Positions 18,657 through 28,420 of a stretch of 64,000 bases of DNA are shown here, one piece after another. Source of the DNA: Gemmatimonadota bacterium. Lineage in GTDB: Bacteria; Gemmatimonadota; Gemmatimonadetes; Palauibacterales; KS3-K002. The notes under the pieces are model-generated. The model did not search any database. It was not told where the DNA came from and worked only from the letters and a program-made list of their open reading frames with translations. Position numbers and translations under genes: made by a program. The stretch is from NCBI GenBank assembly GCA_020344215.1, contig CP070815.1, forward strand, positions 3,156,866 to 3,220,865. Reading direction: 5' to 3'. Within the stretch, counting starts at the first letter, position 1, and each line of letters starts with the position of its first letter.

Positions 18657-19946
18657 ATGCGTACTCGTCGAGTGAGTCCGACCCTCGTCGCTGTGCCCGC
18701 CGTCGCGGCGCTGGTCCTCGCAGCAGGTGAGTCGAGGACCGGGCCGGAGCCGGCGCGGGTCCGGGGCACGCCGCAGGAGGAGGCCCGGCTTCACGGAGAG
18801 TATGGACTCTGGGTGCAGGAGAGCGATGACTCCATGGCGGTGGCCTGGATCGCCCGGGAACCCGGCGCCGGGTACCTGAGAGTCCTCGTGGATGGCCGCC
18901 CCGTCTTCCAAGCCGAGACCGAGCCCTCATCCTCCCACCGCGCCGTGTTCAGAAAGCCCGCGGCGGCCAGCATGACCCTGCAGTACGGGGTGCTGGGCGA
19001 TCCTGAAGACGAGCACGAGACCGTCATCTATTTCGACCTGCCGCAGCGCCCTATCCAGACCGAGTTCGAGAACGTTGATACGATCTTCGTCGTCGGCGAT
19101 GTCCACGGCGAGTATGACAGGCTGACAGAGCTCTTCCGCAATGCGGAGCTCGTCGACGAGGAGCTTCGCTGGACGGGCGGACACAGCCATCTCGTGCTAC
19201 TCGGCGATCTGGTCGATCGCGGGCCCGACGTGGTCAAGACTTTGTGGTTCCTGTACGAGCTGGAGCGGGACGCGGCACGGCGCGGCGGCCGCGTCCAGGT
19301 CATGTTGGGCAACCACGAAATCATGGCCATGATCGACGATACCAGGTACGTCTCGTCGAAGGAGCGACTGGTCGCTCGGTTCCATGGAGCCGAGTATTGG
19401 CGGCTGTTCGATCCGCGGAGCTCGATCCTGGGGAAATGGCTCGCCTCGAAGCCGGCACTCATCAGGATCGACGACGTGCTCTTGGCCCACGGTGGCGTCG
19501 GCCCGGCCTACGCCGGCTACTCGATCCCGGAGTTTGACGACTCGCTGGCGCTCTTCATGAGCGAAGACTGGTTCTTCCGCCTGGCCGATACCACCGCCGC
19601 GTATGAACCGATGGACTCGGTGCTCCTCTTCCGACGCATCGACTTCTTCTTCGCCGATAACAGTGTCTTCTGGTACCGAGGCTACGTGGCGACCGACACG
19701 CTGGCGGCCGTGCTCAACGAGGTCCTCGACGGGTTCCGCAGCGAAATCCATGTGGTCGGCCACACGCCGGTTGATTCCATCCGGCAGACCTACGACGGAG
19801 CGTTGATCGCCGTTGACCTCGAGGAGGCGGCGTCGCAGATGCTCATGCTCGTGCGGGCGAGCAAGAGCTACGAGCGCTACCGGTGCTCGCTCTCGGGACC
19901 GCCACAGCCGCTCCCACTGCTCGAGCTGGCGGGCACCGAGCGCTGA
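18657..19946 (+). CDS. Exported PPP-type metallophosphatase
   Basis: A 429-residue protein with an N-terminal hydrophobic export signal, an N-terminal beta-rich domain (about 45-130) and a calcineurin-like phosphatase domain with every metal-binding block: GDVHGEYD (147-154), GDLVDRGPD (183-191), GNHEIM (218-223), a later LAHGGVGPAY and VVGHTPVDS. The GDVHG/GDLVDRG/GNHE set with HGG and GHT is that of PPP-family (Shewanella-like) Ser/Thr or Tyr phosphatases. The gene starts 5 bases after a secreted kinase-like gene, so the two are almost certainly one operon. Exported location suggests a periplasmic or surface phosphoprotein or phospho-polymer substrate. Confidence 0.9.
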   Translation: MRTRRVSPTLVAVPAVAALVLAAGESRTGPEPARVRGTPQEEARLHGEYGLWVQESDDSMAVAWIAREPGAGYLRVLVDGRPVFQAETEPSSSHRAVFRKPAAASMTLQYGVLGDPEDEHETVIYFDLPQRPIQTEFENVDTIFVVGDVHGEYDRLTELFRNAELVDEELRWTGGHSHLVLLGDLVDRGPDVVKTLWFLYELERDAARRGGRVQVMLGNHEIMAMIDDTRYVSSKERLVARFHGAEYWRLFDPRSSILGKWLASKPALIRIDDVLLAHGGVGPAYAGYSIPEFDDSLALFMSEDWFFRLADTTAAYEPMDSVLLFRRIDFFFADNSVFWYRGYVATDTLAAVLNEVLDGFRSEIHVVGHTPVDSIRQTYDGALIAVDLEEAASQMLMLVRASKSYERYRCSLSGPPQPLPLLELAGTER

Positions 19947-20080
19947 GCCGGCCCACTTGGGCGAGCGGTGGCCCGGGCCAGCAACCCTTATCGTCCCGGT
20001 CGTATCTAACACTGTGGCCTTGGCCGCATGGAAGGCAGTGGCCGTGCCCGCGGCGGAGGTGGCCCATGCTACAAACCGGA

Positions 20081-20099
20081 GTGTCCGATTTTGGGACGC
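20081..20099 (+). promoter_or_regulatory. Possible upstream activator site for the sigma54 regulator
   Basis: GTGTCCGATTTTGGGACGC is an imperfect inverted repeat (TGTCC-N7-GGACG) about 95 bases upstream of a sigma54-like element and about 185 bases before the HlyD gene. NtrC-type activators bind such repeats at this distance. The operon encodes one (22349-23722). Confidence 0.35.
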
Positions 20100-20193
20100 G
20101 GCGATCCCACAGGGGGACACCCGGCGGCGCTGCAGAGGAGGGAGATACCTCACAACCCATTGCTTCTGAGGGGATTGGGGATGGCACCGGCCG

Positions 20194-20209
20194 TGGCACG
20201 GATCTTCCC
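20194..20209 (+). promoter_or_regulatory. Sigma54-like -24/-12 element
   Basis: TGGCACG, 4 bases, TTCCC. The -24 half is a perfect match to TGGCACG-N4-TTGCW; the -12 half has C for the important G. Spacing is exact and it lies 76 bases before the GTG of the first operon gene, whose fourth product-partner is a sigma54-dependent activator. Candidate only, because of the -12 mismatch. Confidence 0.4.
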
Positions 20210-20284
20210 CCTACGAATCTCCGCACGGCTTGGATACGTAGTTGAGTTGAAGCCCTGACGATACCCTCCCTGGGGGGGAGTTCA

Positions 20285-21529
20285 GTGGATATCAAGAGGG
20301 AACCAAGACGAAAGACGAAGCGCTGGGTCTACCTGGGCGCCAGTGTCGCCGCGGTCGTCGTGATCACGGTGGCGCTGGGGTCGCTGGGGCCCGCCGCGCC
20401 GAGCGTTGACCGGTCGAGCGTCTGGACGGACGTGGTCAAGCGCGGCGAGATGGTGCGTCAGGTGCGAGGCCCGGGTACGCTCGTGTCGGAGCAGGTGCGC
20501 TGGATCGCAGCGCTGACCGCCGGGCGTGTGGAGCGGCGGCTGGTGGAGCCCGGGGCGGAGGTGGATAGCGCGACGGTGCTGCTCGAGCTCAGCAACCCGG
20601 ACGTGGAGATCCAGGCGCTGGAATCGCAGCGGCAGCTCACGGCGGAAGAGGCGCGGTTGGTGGAGCTGAAGGCCCAGCTGGAGAGCCAGCGGCTCAGCCA
20701 GGAAGCGCTGGTGGCGACGGTGCGCTCCGGGCACCTGGAGGCGATGCGGAACGTACGCCGGGACGAGGATCTGGCGGAGAAGGGGCTGCTCTCGGAGATC
20801 GACTTGCAGAATTCGCGTGACAAGGCGGAGGAGCTGGAGCAACGGCTGGAGATCGAGCGGCAGCGACTGACGGTGATGACGGAAGCGGTTGAGTCGCAGC
20901 TGGCGGCACAGCGTGCCCAGGTCGAGCGGCTGCGATCGATCGCGGAGTTCAAGCAGAATCTCGTCGAATCGATGTACGTCGTGGCCGGCGTATCGGGCGT
21001 GCTCGCCGAATTAGAGCTGGAGGAAGGTGAGTGGGCGAGGCCGGGCGATATCCTGGCGCGGATAGTGCAGCCGGGGCGCTTGAAGGCGGAGATCCGGATC
21101 CCGGAGACACAGGCGCGCGACGTCGCGGTGGGCCAGCTAGCGCTGATCGATACGCGCAGCGACACGATCGAGGGACGCGTGACGCGTATCGATCCCGCGG
21201 TCCTGAATGCTGCCGTGATGGTGGACGTGCGCCTGGAAGGTCCGCTGCCCAGGGAAGCGCGACCGGACCTGAGCGTGGACGGAACGATCGAGATCGAGCG
21301 ACTGACCGACGTCCTCTACGTGTCGCGGCCGACGTACGGACAGGCAAACAGCCTGGTTGGACTGTTCAAGGTCGTCGAAGGCGGGAATGCGGCCGTGCGG
21401 GTGAGCGTGCGGCTGGGCCGCGCGTCGGTCAACACGATAGAGATCATCGAGGGGTTGCTGGAGGGTGACGAGGTCATTGTGAGTGATATGTCGGCCTGGG
21501 ATGAGCATGACCGGGTGCGACTGAGGTGA
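20285..21529 (+). CDS. HlyD/RND-type periplasmic adaptor protein
   Basis: A 414-residue membrane-fusion protein with a GTG start behind a G-rich ribosome-binding site (GGGGGGGAG) that could pair with CTCCC just upstream. TM about 14-33; lipoyl/barrel-sandwich halves (TAGRVERRLVEPGAEVDS and VAGVSGVLAELELEEGEWARPGD); a long alpha-hairpin between them (about 108-225); then beta-barrel and membrane-proximal domains. It would link an inner-membrane transporter to an outer-membrane channel. The next gene is a MacB/LolD-type ATPase, but no permease gene follows, so the transporter partner is encoded elsewhere. Confidence 0.9.
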   Translation: MDIKREPRRKTKRWVYLGASVAAVVVITVALGSLGPAAPSVDRSSVWTDVVKRGEMVRQVRGPGTLVSEQVRWIAALTAGRVERRLVEPGAEVDSATVLLELSNPDVEIQALESQRQLTAEEARLVELKAQLESQRLSQEALVATVRSGHLEAMRNVRRDEDLAEKGLLSEIDLQNSRDKAEELEQRLEIERQRLTVMTEAVESQLAAQRAQVERLRSIAEFKQNLVESMYVVAGVSGVLAELELEEGEWARPGDILARIVQPGRLKAEIRIPETQARDVAVGQLALIDTRSDTIEGRVTRIDPAVLNAAVMVDVRLEGPLPREARPDLSVDGTIEIERLTDVLYVSRPTYGQANSLVGLFKVVEGGNAAVRVSVRLGRASVNTIEIIEGLLEGDEVIVSDMSAWDEHDRVRLR

Positions 21530-21574
21530 TGCGCTGGCATCAATACAGACACGAGGGAGACTGGGAACGGAATC

Positions 21575-22318
<744 letters not shown>

Positions 22319-22348
22319 GCCGGCAGCTGACGGGAGGGAGGCAAGCCG

Positions 22349-23722
22349 GTGAGCCAGGCGTCAGGAGATCACCGAGTCCTCATCGCCGACGATCAGGCTG
22401 ACGTGCTGCAGGCGCTTCGCCTCCTGCTGAAGGGTGAGGGGTTCGAGATCGAAACCGCTACCTCGCCGGCCGGCGTTCTGGCGTCGGTCGAGGCACAGGA
22501 CTTCGACGCGGTACTGCTCGACCTCAACTACAGCCGCGATACGACCTCGGGCCGTGAAGGGCTCGACCTGCTGGCCACGATTCAAGAGCTGGACAGCACG
22601 CTACCGGTGATCGTGATGACCGCCTGGGCGAGTGTGGAGACGGCGGTGGAGGCGATGCGCCGGGGGGCCCGCGACTATGTGCAGAAGCCGTGGGACAACG
22701 CGCGACTGCTCGCCACGCTGCGCACCCAGGTCGAGTTGGGGCGAGCGCTCCGCAAGGGCCAGCGTCTCGAGACCGAGAACCTGCGACTGCGCCAGCAGGA
22801 GCTGCCCGAGCTGATCGCCGAGTCTCGGGCTATGGAGCCCGTGCTGGAGATCATGGAGCGGGTAGCCGCTTCGGACGCCAACGTGCTGATCACCGGTGAG
22901 CACGGTACCGGCAAAGAAGTAGTGGCGCGCTGGCTGCACGGGGCCTCTGAGCGGGCGGCGAAGCCGCTGGTTACGATCAACGCCGGTGGCATCTCCGAGA
23001 CACTGGTCGAGAGCGAGCTGTTCGGCCACGTGAAGGGTGCATTCACCGACGCGAAGTCCGACCGGATCGGATGCTTCGAGTTGGCAAACGGCGGGACGCT
23101 GTTCCTGGACGAGATCGCGAACGTGCCACTCAAGCAGCAGGCGAAACTGCTGCGTGTGCTGGAGACCGGTGAGCTGCAGCGGGTGGGATCGTCGAAGACG
23201 CGCCGCGTCGATGTCAGACTGCTCTCGGCGACGAACGCGAACATCTTCGATGAGGTTGCCGAGGGCCGGTTCCGCGAAGACCTGCTCTACCGGCTGAACA
23301 CGGTGGAGCTCGATCTGCCGCCTCTGCGCGACCGTCGCGCGGATATCCCGCTACTGGCGAACCACTTCCTGCGCCGTCTTGCCGAGCGGTACCGCAAGCC
23401 GATCGCGCAATTCGAGGCCGGTGCCATGCAGGCCTTGCTCGAGCACAGCTGGCCTGGCAATGTGCGAGAGCTGGAGCACGTGATCGAGCGGACAGTACTC
23501 ATGGCGCGCGGAGAGACGGTCCGCGCCTCCGATTTGGGGCTCCGGGCGAGGAGCGATAGCGGTGGGCACCTGGAGGAGATGAGATTGGAGGAAGCGGAGC
23601 GCTATCTAATCCGGAAAGCGCTCGAGCGTCACGGCGGCAACGTGAGCCAGGCGGCCGCAACGCTCGGCCTCAGCCGCAGCGCCCTCTATCGGCGCCTGCA
23701 GCGCTACGACCTGCCACACTAG
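22349..23722 (+). CDS. Sigma54-dependent response regulator (NtrC family)
   Basis: A 457-residue protein with a GTG start. Receiver domain 8-128 with phosphoacceptor Asp58, acidic pair Asp14/Asp15 and Lys113; AAA+ domain with Walker A GEHGTGKE (183-190), sigma54-contacting GAFTDA loop (230-235) and Walker B GTLFLDEIA; C-terminal Fis-type helix-turn-helix (NVSQAAATLGLSRSALYRRL). Once phosphorylated it would activate sigma54 promoters. The histidine kinase follows 14 bases later. It may autoregulate the operon through the elements noted at 20081 and 20194. RpoN itself is not in the window. Confidence 0.95.
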   Translation: MSQASGDHRVLIADDQADVLQALRLLLKGEGFEIETATSPAGVLASVEAQDFDAVLLDLNYSRDTTSGREGLDLLATIQELDSTLPVIVMTAWASVETAVEAMRRGARDYVQKPWDNARLLATLRTQVELGRALRKGQRLETENLRLRQQELPELIAESRAMEPVLEIMERVAASDANVLITGEHGTGKEVVARWLHGASERAAKPLVTINAGGISETLVESELFGHVKGAFTDAKSDRIGCFELANGGTLFLDEIANVPLKQQAKLLRVLETGELQRVGSSKTRRVDVRLLSATNANIFDEVAEGRFREDLLYRLNTVELDLPPLRDRRADIPLLANHFLRRLAERYRKPIAQFEAGAMQALLEHSWPGNVRELEHVIERTVLMARGETVRASDLGLRARSDSGGHLEEMRLEEAERYLIRKALERHGGNVSQAAATLGLSRSALYRRLQRYDLPH

Positions 23723-23736
23723 AGCACCAGCGGCGG

Positions 23737-25050
23737 ATGGCCAGACTTCGCCACGAACAGCGCATACTCGTTATGACGCTGCTCGCCGGGCTCCCCGGCA
23801 CGCTCGTGGCGATGATCTTGCTCTGGACCGGGGATTTCGCGCTCAAGCTCCAGTGGACCCTCACCCTCATCGTCTCGGCTGGCTGGCTGGGCTATGCGTT
23901 CGCTGTGAAAGAACGGGTCGTGCGGCCCCTGCAAGCGCTGTCCAACATGCTCGCGGCGCTGCGAGAAGGGGACTACTCCATCAGGGCCAGACGCGGGAGC
24001 CCGAGGGGGCCGCTGGGGCTCGCCATGATGGAGGCCAACATCCTGGGCGAGACTCTCCGTGGACAGCGACTAGGCGCTCTGGAGGCGACGGCGCTGTTGC
24101 GTCGCGTGATGGAGGAGATCGATGTCGCGGTGTTCGCGTTCGATGCCGAGAACCGTCTGAGGCTCGTGAACCGGGCCGGCGAACGCCTGTTGGGCCGGCC
24201 GCTGGAACGAGCGATCGGGCGCGGCGCGAGCTCGCTCGGCCTCGCGCGTCCCTTGGAAGAGGGACCGGGCACGATCGATCTGACCTTTCAGGGCAGGTTG
24301 GGACGCTGGGACGTTCGGCATACGACATTCCGCCAGGAGGGTGTGCCCCACCGGCTGCTGGTGCTGACCGACCTGAGCCAGGCGCTGCGCCAGGAGGAGC
24401 GGCAGGCTTGGAAGCGTCTGATCCGCGTGTTGAGCCACGAGATCAACAACTCGCTGGCGCCGATCAAATCGACGGCCGCGAGCCTGTTGAGCCTGACGAG
24501 GCGCGAGCCGCGACCCGCCGACCTCGACGATGACGTGGAGCAGGGGCTGAGGGTGATCTCCGGCCGCTCCGAGGCGCTGAGCCGCTTCATGGCTTCTTAC
24601 GCCGACCTGGCGCGGTTACCTCCCCCGACTCCCGGGCCCGTCGACGTCGGGGCCTGGGTCCGCCGGGTCGCGGAGCTCGAGACACGCCTGCCGGTCTCCG
24701 TGTGCGACGGCCCCGAGCTGACGATCGAGGCCGACGGCGACCAGCTCGACCAGCTACTCATCAACCTTGTCAGGAACGGCGTCGACGCCGCGCTCGAGAC
24801 GGGCGGCGCTGTGCAGGTTGGGTGGCGGGAAGACGGCGGCAAGTTGGAGGTGTGGGTGCGGGACGAAGGCCTGGGCCTCTCCGACACCAGGAACCTCTTC
24901 GTGCCGTTCTACAGCACGCGTCCCGGCGGCTCGGGAATCGGCCTCGTCCTGAGCCTGCAGATCGCCGAGGGGCACGGCGGCGCACTCGAGCTGCGGAACA
25001 GAGGCGATCGCAGCGGCTGCGTCGCCACGCTCACCCTGCCGAAGTCCTGA
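23737..25050 (+). CDS. Membrane sensor histidine kinase
   Basis: A 437-residue kinase: two transmembrane helices (about 11-30 and 38-56) with almost no periplasmic loop, a HAMP-like linker, a PAS domain (about 118-215), then the H-box LSHEINNSLAPIKS with phosphoacceptor His234 and the ATPase domain (NLVRNGVDAALETGG, DEGLGL, GGSGIGLVLSLQIAEGHGG). It is an NtrY-like kinase. The missing periplasmic domain means that the signal is probably membrane-associated or cytoplasmic, such as envelope stress or transporter state. Cognate regulator is the gene just upstream. Confidence 0.93.
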   Translation: MARLRHEQRILVMTLLAGLPGTLVAMILLWTGDFALKLQWTLTLIVSAGWLGYAFAVKERVVRPLQALSNMLAALREGDYSIRARRGSPRGPLGLAMMEANILGETLRGQRLGALEATALLRRVMEEIDVAVFAFDAENRLRLVNRAGERLLGRPLERAIGRGASSLGLARPLEEGPGTIDLTFQGRLGRWDVRHTTFRQEGVPHRLLVLTDLSQALRQEERQAWKRLIRVLSHEINNSLAPIKSTAASLLSLTRREPRPADLDDDVEQGLRVISGRSEALSRFMASYADLARLPPPTPGPVDVGAWVRRVAELETRLPVSVCDGPELTIEADGDQLDQLLINLVRNGVDAALETGGAVQVGWREDGGKLEVWVRDEGLGLSDTRNLFVPFYSTRPGGSGIGLVLSLQIAEGHGGALELRNRGDRSGCVATLTLPKS

Positions 25051-25243
25051 TCGATCCGCCGGGCCGTTCGTATCCGGACACAGCTGTGCCGGGATCGAAC
25101 AGGCTGCCGGCCGAGGATCGCCCCCTCCCATGCGTGTAACCTGTTACAGCTAGAGCAGTTGGAGTTTCAGGCTCGGCGGCACCGGACTTGCCCTGTACGT
25201 GTGTGGACTCAGGTTGGCTATCGGTGAGAAGGAGGTTCGTAGG

Positions 25244-25480
25244 ATGGTCCAAAGGTCAGTTGTGCAGGAGGCGAACCGAGTGACCGCGGGCAAGTGCGCG
25301 CTGCTCGCCTTCGCCGCGTTCGTGATGGCCGGCCTCAGCTTCGTGCCGCTGATCCCCGCCGACCTGCTGGGAAAGGTGTACCTGGGTGGCGTCTGGGTCT
25401 TGGTGGGTGTGAGGTGGGGATCGCAGTGGTTCGAGATCAGACAGGCTGCCGGCGACCGGGACGTTCCCGAGGTCGGATGA
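25244..25480 (+). CDS. Small membrane protein
   Basis: A 78-residue protein. The ATG at 25244 has GGAGG 8 bases upstream; an in-frame start at 25199 has none. Two hydrophobic segments (KCALLAFAAFVMAGLSFVPLI and LGGVWVLVGVRWG) with a short connecting loop and an acidic C-terminal tail. It resembles no family I know. It lies alone, converging on the symporter gene at 25494 with only 13 bases between the stop codons. Confidence 0.55.
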   Translation: MVQRSVVQEANRVTAGKCALLAFAAFVMAGLSFVPLIPADLLGKVYLGGVWVLVGVRWGSQWFEIRQAAGDRDVPEVG

Positions 25481-25493
25481 CGCCCGGCGGCTG

Positions 25494-26711
25494 CTAGCCC
25501 GTCAGTACTTCCTCACCATCCAGCTTCGCGACTATCACCGCACCGCAAGAATCGCTGAGCACGTTGACCGTGGTCCGGAACATGTCGAGGACCCGGTCCA
25601 CGGCGAGTATGATGGCGACACCTTCGAGCGGCAGGCCGACGGCCGCCAGGATTATCGACATCATCACCAGCCCTGACATGGGGACGCTGGCGGCGCCGAT
25701 CGATGCCAGCAAGGCGGTGACAACGATGATCAGCTGCTGGTCCAGGGCGAGCGCGAAGCCGTAGACCTGCGCGATGAAGACAACGGCGACGCACTCGTAG
25801 AGCGCCGTCCCATCCATGTTCACTGTCGCGCCAATCGGGAGCACGAATGATGCGATCTTCTCCGACACCTTCGAGTTGTCCATCACCGCTTCCATATTAA
25901 GCGGCAGCGTGACAATGGTGGAACAGGTGGAGAAGGCGGTGACGAGCGGGGGCGGCATCCCCTTGTAGTGTCTCCAGGGGTTCTTACGCGTCACGAGATA
26001 CACGAGCAGGGGCAGGGTCACCGTGGCGTGTATGAAGAGTCCGATCAGGACCACGACGAAGTAGAAGCCCAGGGAGCGGAAGGCGTCGAAGCCCATCGTC
26101 GCCACGATCTCCGCGTTTATCCCGAAGACCCCGAGCGGCGCCGACCAGATCACCAGCCGGGTCATCTTCATCATCGCCTGGAACGCCGCCTGGAAAAAGT
26201 CGCCAAGCTGCGTCCTGTACGGATCTTTCAACTGCGTGATGAAGTAGCCGAAGAGGATGCAGAAGAATATGACCGGGAGTACGTCGCCCTCCGCCAGCGC
26301 CTGGAACGGATTCTCCGGGATGATCCGCAGCAATAGATCCTTGATGCTCTGTTGCGCCGCCGGTATCTCGGTGACCACCTCCTCGAGGCGGATAGCCGAC
26401 CCGACGCCGGGCCTCAAGATGTTCACCAGTATCTGGCCGGTCACTATCGCCATCAGGCTGCTGGCGATGTAGTATCCGAAGGTCCGGGCTCCCAGCAGAC
26501 CCAGGTTCTTCCGTGCGCCGACGCTGACCACCGCCGCGGTGAGCGAGGTAATAATGAGCGGCATGATCGCCATGCGGAGGAGCCTGAGGAAGACGTCGGA
26601 CAGGGGCTCGGCGATCGGGACGATGGCTTCGCCGAACAGCTTGCCGGCGATCATCCCGCCGAACAGGCCGACAAATATCCAGAAGGTCAGCGATCTGTAG
26701 GGGATCCTCAT
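25494..26711 (-). CDS. Dicarboxylate/amino-acid:cation symporter (DAACS family)
   Basis: A 405-residue polytopic carrier of the glutamate/C4-dicarboxylate family. Diagnostic pieces: the serine-rich re-entrant loop TAFSTCSTIVTLPLNMEAV (HP1), the cation-binding helix PIGATVNMDGTALYECVAV (TM7 NMDGT), HP2 GAASVPMSGLVMMSIIL, and helix 8 DRVLDMFRTTVNVLSDSCGAVIVAK. In this helix Asp-x-x-x-Asp/Thr positions bind the substrate amino group; DRVLDMFRTTVN fits a glutamate/aspartate or dicarboxylate substrate. Inner-membrane importer driven by Na+ or H+. Confidence 0.93.
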   Translation of the reverse strand: MRIPYRSLTFWIFVGLFGGMIAGKLFGEAIVPIAEPLSDVFLRLLRMAIMPLIITSLTAAVVSVGARKNLGLLGARTFGYYIASSLMAIVTGQILVNILRPGVGSAIRLEEVVTEIPAAQQSIKDLLLRIIPENPFQALAEGDVLPVIFFCILFGYFITQLKDPYRTQLGDFFQAAFQAMMKMTRLVIWSAPLGVFGINAEIVATMGFDAFRSLGFYFVVVLIGLFIHATVTLPLLVYLVTRKNPWRHYKGMPPPLVTAFSTCSTIVTLPLNMEAVMDNSKVSEKIASFVLPIGATVNMDGTALYECVAVVFIAQVYGFALALDQQLIIVVTALLASIGAASVPMSGLVMMSIILAAVGLPLEGVAIILAVDRVLDMFRTTVNVLSDSCGAVIVAKLDGEEVLTG

Positions 26712-26800
26712 TGTCGCGTAATCTGCAGTCTGGTGGCCAGAGAGGAAACCATCGGCGCTTCGAGCCCTAGCGGGAGGTCAGCTGTGCGTAACGCAGTGAT

Positions 26801-27040
26801 CGCCTGGAGACCTTCGCGGGCACCTTCTATAGCGAAGCGCTCGGCACCAACTACCGTATCACGTTCGTCGCGGGGGAATTGGAGGTGCAGCGGGGCCGTG
26901 GGGACCCGATCCCGCTGCCTGCCACCGTCGAGGACGAGTTCACGCTCGAGGGTGATCGCCTGACGTTCGAGCGGGACGAGGACGGTCGAGTCCTTGGGTT
27001 CGTCGTGGACGCAGGCCGCGCCCGGGGGATTCGCTTCGTG
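26801..27040 (+). pseudogene. C-terminal domain remnant of a serine hydrolase (beta-lactamase family)
   Basis: The plus frame from 26801 reads RLETFAGTFYSEALGTNYRI, then FTLEGDRLTFERDEDGRVLG and GRARGIRFV. This is the small beta-sheet domain found at the C-terminus of class-C-beta-lactamase-like hydrolases. No catalytic SxxK/YxN part precedes it. At 27040 homology ends and the next gene's homology begins in a different frame on the same bases, so a deletion has joined two truncated genes. Confidence 0.6.
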
Positions 27041-27968
27041 CATGGCCAGCCTCGCCACGGCGCTCAACTACGTCGCTGGCGGACTCGATCCTGCGTGGCT
27101 GATGGGAAGCAGTGCCTTCGCCTTCAGGAGCTTCGTCTGCCGGGACCTGTGTCCGAGCGCGATGAGCATCTTCAACTGGTCGGCGGTCTTGCCGGAAGCA
27201 GTCGAGCAGGCGGGCTACCGCTGTATCTACGTGAGCCGCATGTGGGACGAGAGCGCGGTCGAGGAGCAGAGGAGAAGAGAGGCCCACTCGGCAATCGTCG
27301 AGGGACTAGAGCGCGGCGCTCCCGCGGTCGTCTGGGACATCGCTGGCTGCGAGTGGGGGCTGATTATCGGGTACGATCAAGAGAGGTCGCTTTACGACAC
27401 GTTGACCGATGAGGGAAAGCCGTCGACGCTTGCGTTCGACAAGTTGGGGCGGAACGGGATCGACATCCTATCAGTCGCGATCCCGGGGGAACCGACTGGC
27501 CGGAGCCGCGAGGAGGTCGTACTCGACTCGCTCAAAGCGGCGGTCGCTCACGCAGAAGGGGAGGAGTGGACGGAGAGGCCCGCATACGAGAACGGTCTGG
27601 CCGGGTACGAGATGTGGGCGACGGCGTACGATCGGTGGGCGCTGATCCTCGAAGCCGGAAGCGCCCGCAAGATCGGTAAGGACGTGCAGGGGCACGCCCG
27701 CTACTACGCCGGGCACCACTTGTCGGCCCGCTGCTACGCCCGCGACTATCTCCGGGGGTTGGCCGACGATGAGGCGCTGCGTAACGCCTCTTCGTGTTAC
27801 GAGCGGGTCGCCTCGTGCTTGAAGCCCGTCTGGGAGTATCACTCTGGAGTGAAAAGGCCCGAGGGTGCATCGCTGCGCTCGCTGGCGGAGAGCATTAGGG
27901 GCGCCAAAGCTGCTGAAGAAGAGGCGCTGGGCCAGATACAGAACTACCTGGCCCAGACCTCCTCGTAA
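26994..27968 (+). CDS. BtrH-N/C39-like protein, possibly 5'-truncated
   Basis: A 324-residue frame opening with a TTG at 26994 that lies inside the hydrolase remnant. Homology-like sequence begins GGFASCMASLATALNYV, a Cys-based N-terminus reminiscent of BtrH_N or C39-type cysteine acyl/peptidase domains, followed by MGSSAFAFRSFVCRDLCPSAMS and, in the second half, a helical domain rich in Cys/Tyr/Trp. No ribosome-binding site supports the TTG; the ATG at 27042 would remove the putative catalytic Cys. I infer loss of the native start during the deletion that created the junction. It may be silent or expressed from a fused transcript. Confidence 0.5.
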   Translation: MGSSWTQAAPGGFASCMASLATALNYVAGGLDPAWLMGSSAFAFRSFVCRDLCPSAMSIFNWSAVLPEAVEQAGYRCIYVSRMWDESAVEEQRRREAHSAIVEGLERGAPAVVWDIAGCEWGLIIGYDQERSLYDTLTDEGKPSTLAFDKLGRNGIDILSVAIPGEPTGRSREEVVLDSLKAAVAHAEGEEWTERPAYENGLAGYEMWATAYDRWALILEAGSARKIGKDVQGHARYYAGHHLSARCYARDYLRGLADDEALRNASSCYERVASCLKPVWEYHSGVKRPEGASLRSLAESIRGAKAAEEEALGQIQNYLAQTSS

Positions 27969-28093
27969 GCTCGGCGGCGCATCATATGCTGAGCCGGTAG
28001 TCCGCGCTTCCAACCTCCAACCCTGGTCCACGCTCTAATACGGGTGGCCACCGCAGCCATCTGCCGCGAACACGAGGCTCCTGGCCTGACCGC

Positions 28094-28327
28094 GAGACCG
28101 GTGGCAGGGAGGCGTTCATGAGCGATCCCATCTTCATCGAGCTGCCGAATACGACGTTGCGGGCCAAGATACCGGTGGCGATCCTCGTTCTGCCTGGTGA
28201 CAATCCGGACCGCGGGGTGTTGCCGGACGTGGAGGTGGAGTACTCGATCGGGGACTACGTGGCGGGGCGGGACCGGCACCTGGATGCCGTGCGGGATCTC
28301 ATTCGCGAGGACAGGGAATCGACGTGA
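28094..28327 (+). pseudogene. C-terminal fragment of an S41 (carboxy-terminal-processing) peptidase
   Basis: From about 28094 the plus strand reads ETGGREAFMSDPIFIELPNT, then DNPDRGVLPDVEVEYSIGDY and AGRDRHLDAVRDLI, which is how S41 peptidase domains end. The match extends upstream of the ATG at 28118, so although GGGAGG precedes that ATG, the frame is a truncated gene and not a genuine 69-residue protein. The catalytic Ser/Lys region is absent. Expression as a short peptide cannot be excluded. Confidence 0.6.
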
Positions 28328-28357
28328 CTCCAGCGGATCGACGGTGACGACCTGAGC

Positions 28358-28389
28358 AAGCCCCGTCGCCCGAGTGGTGACGGGGCTTT
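28358..28389. terminator. Strong intrinsic terminator
   Basis: AAGCCCCGTCGCC, loop CGAGT, GGTGACGGGGCTT: a 13-bp stem with one G-T pair followed by TTTG. It lies between the plus-strand peptidase fragment and the convergent ankyrin gene and can work in both directions. Confidence 0.8.
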
Positions 28390-28420
28390 GAGCAACTCAG
28401 GTGGGCGATTCGAGGTCCCG

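Noticed and set aside
26994..27041. A normal ATG start for the BtrH-like gene upstream of the Cys
   Set aside because: None exists in frame; only a TTG inside the neighbouring remnant.
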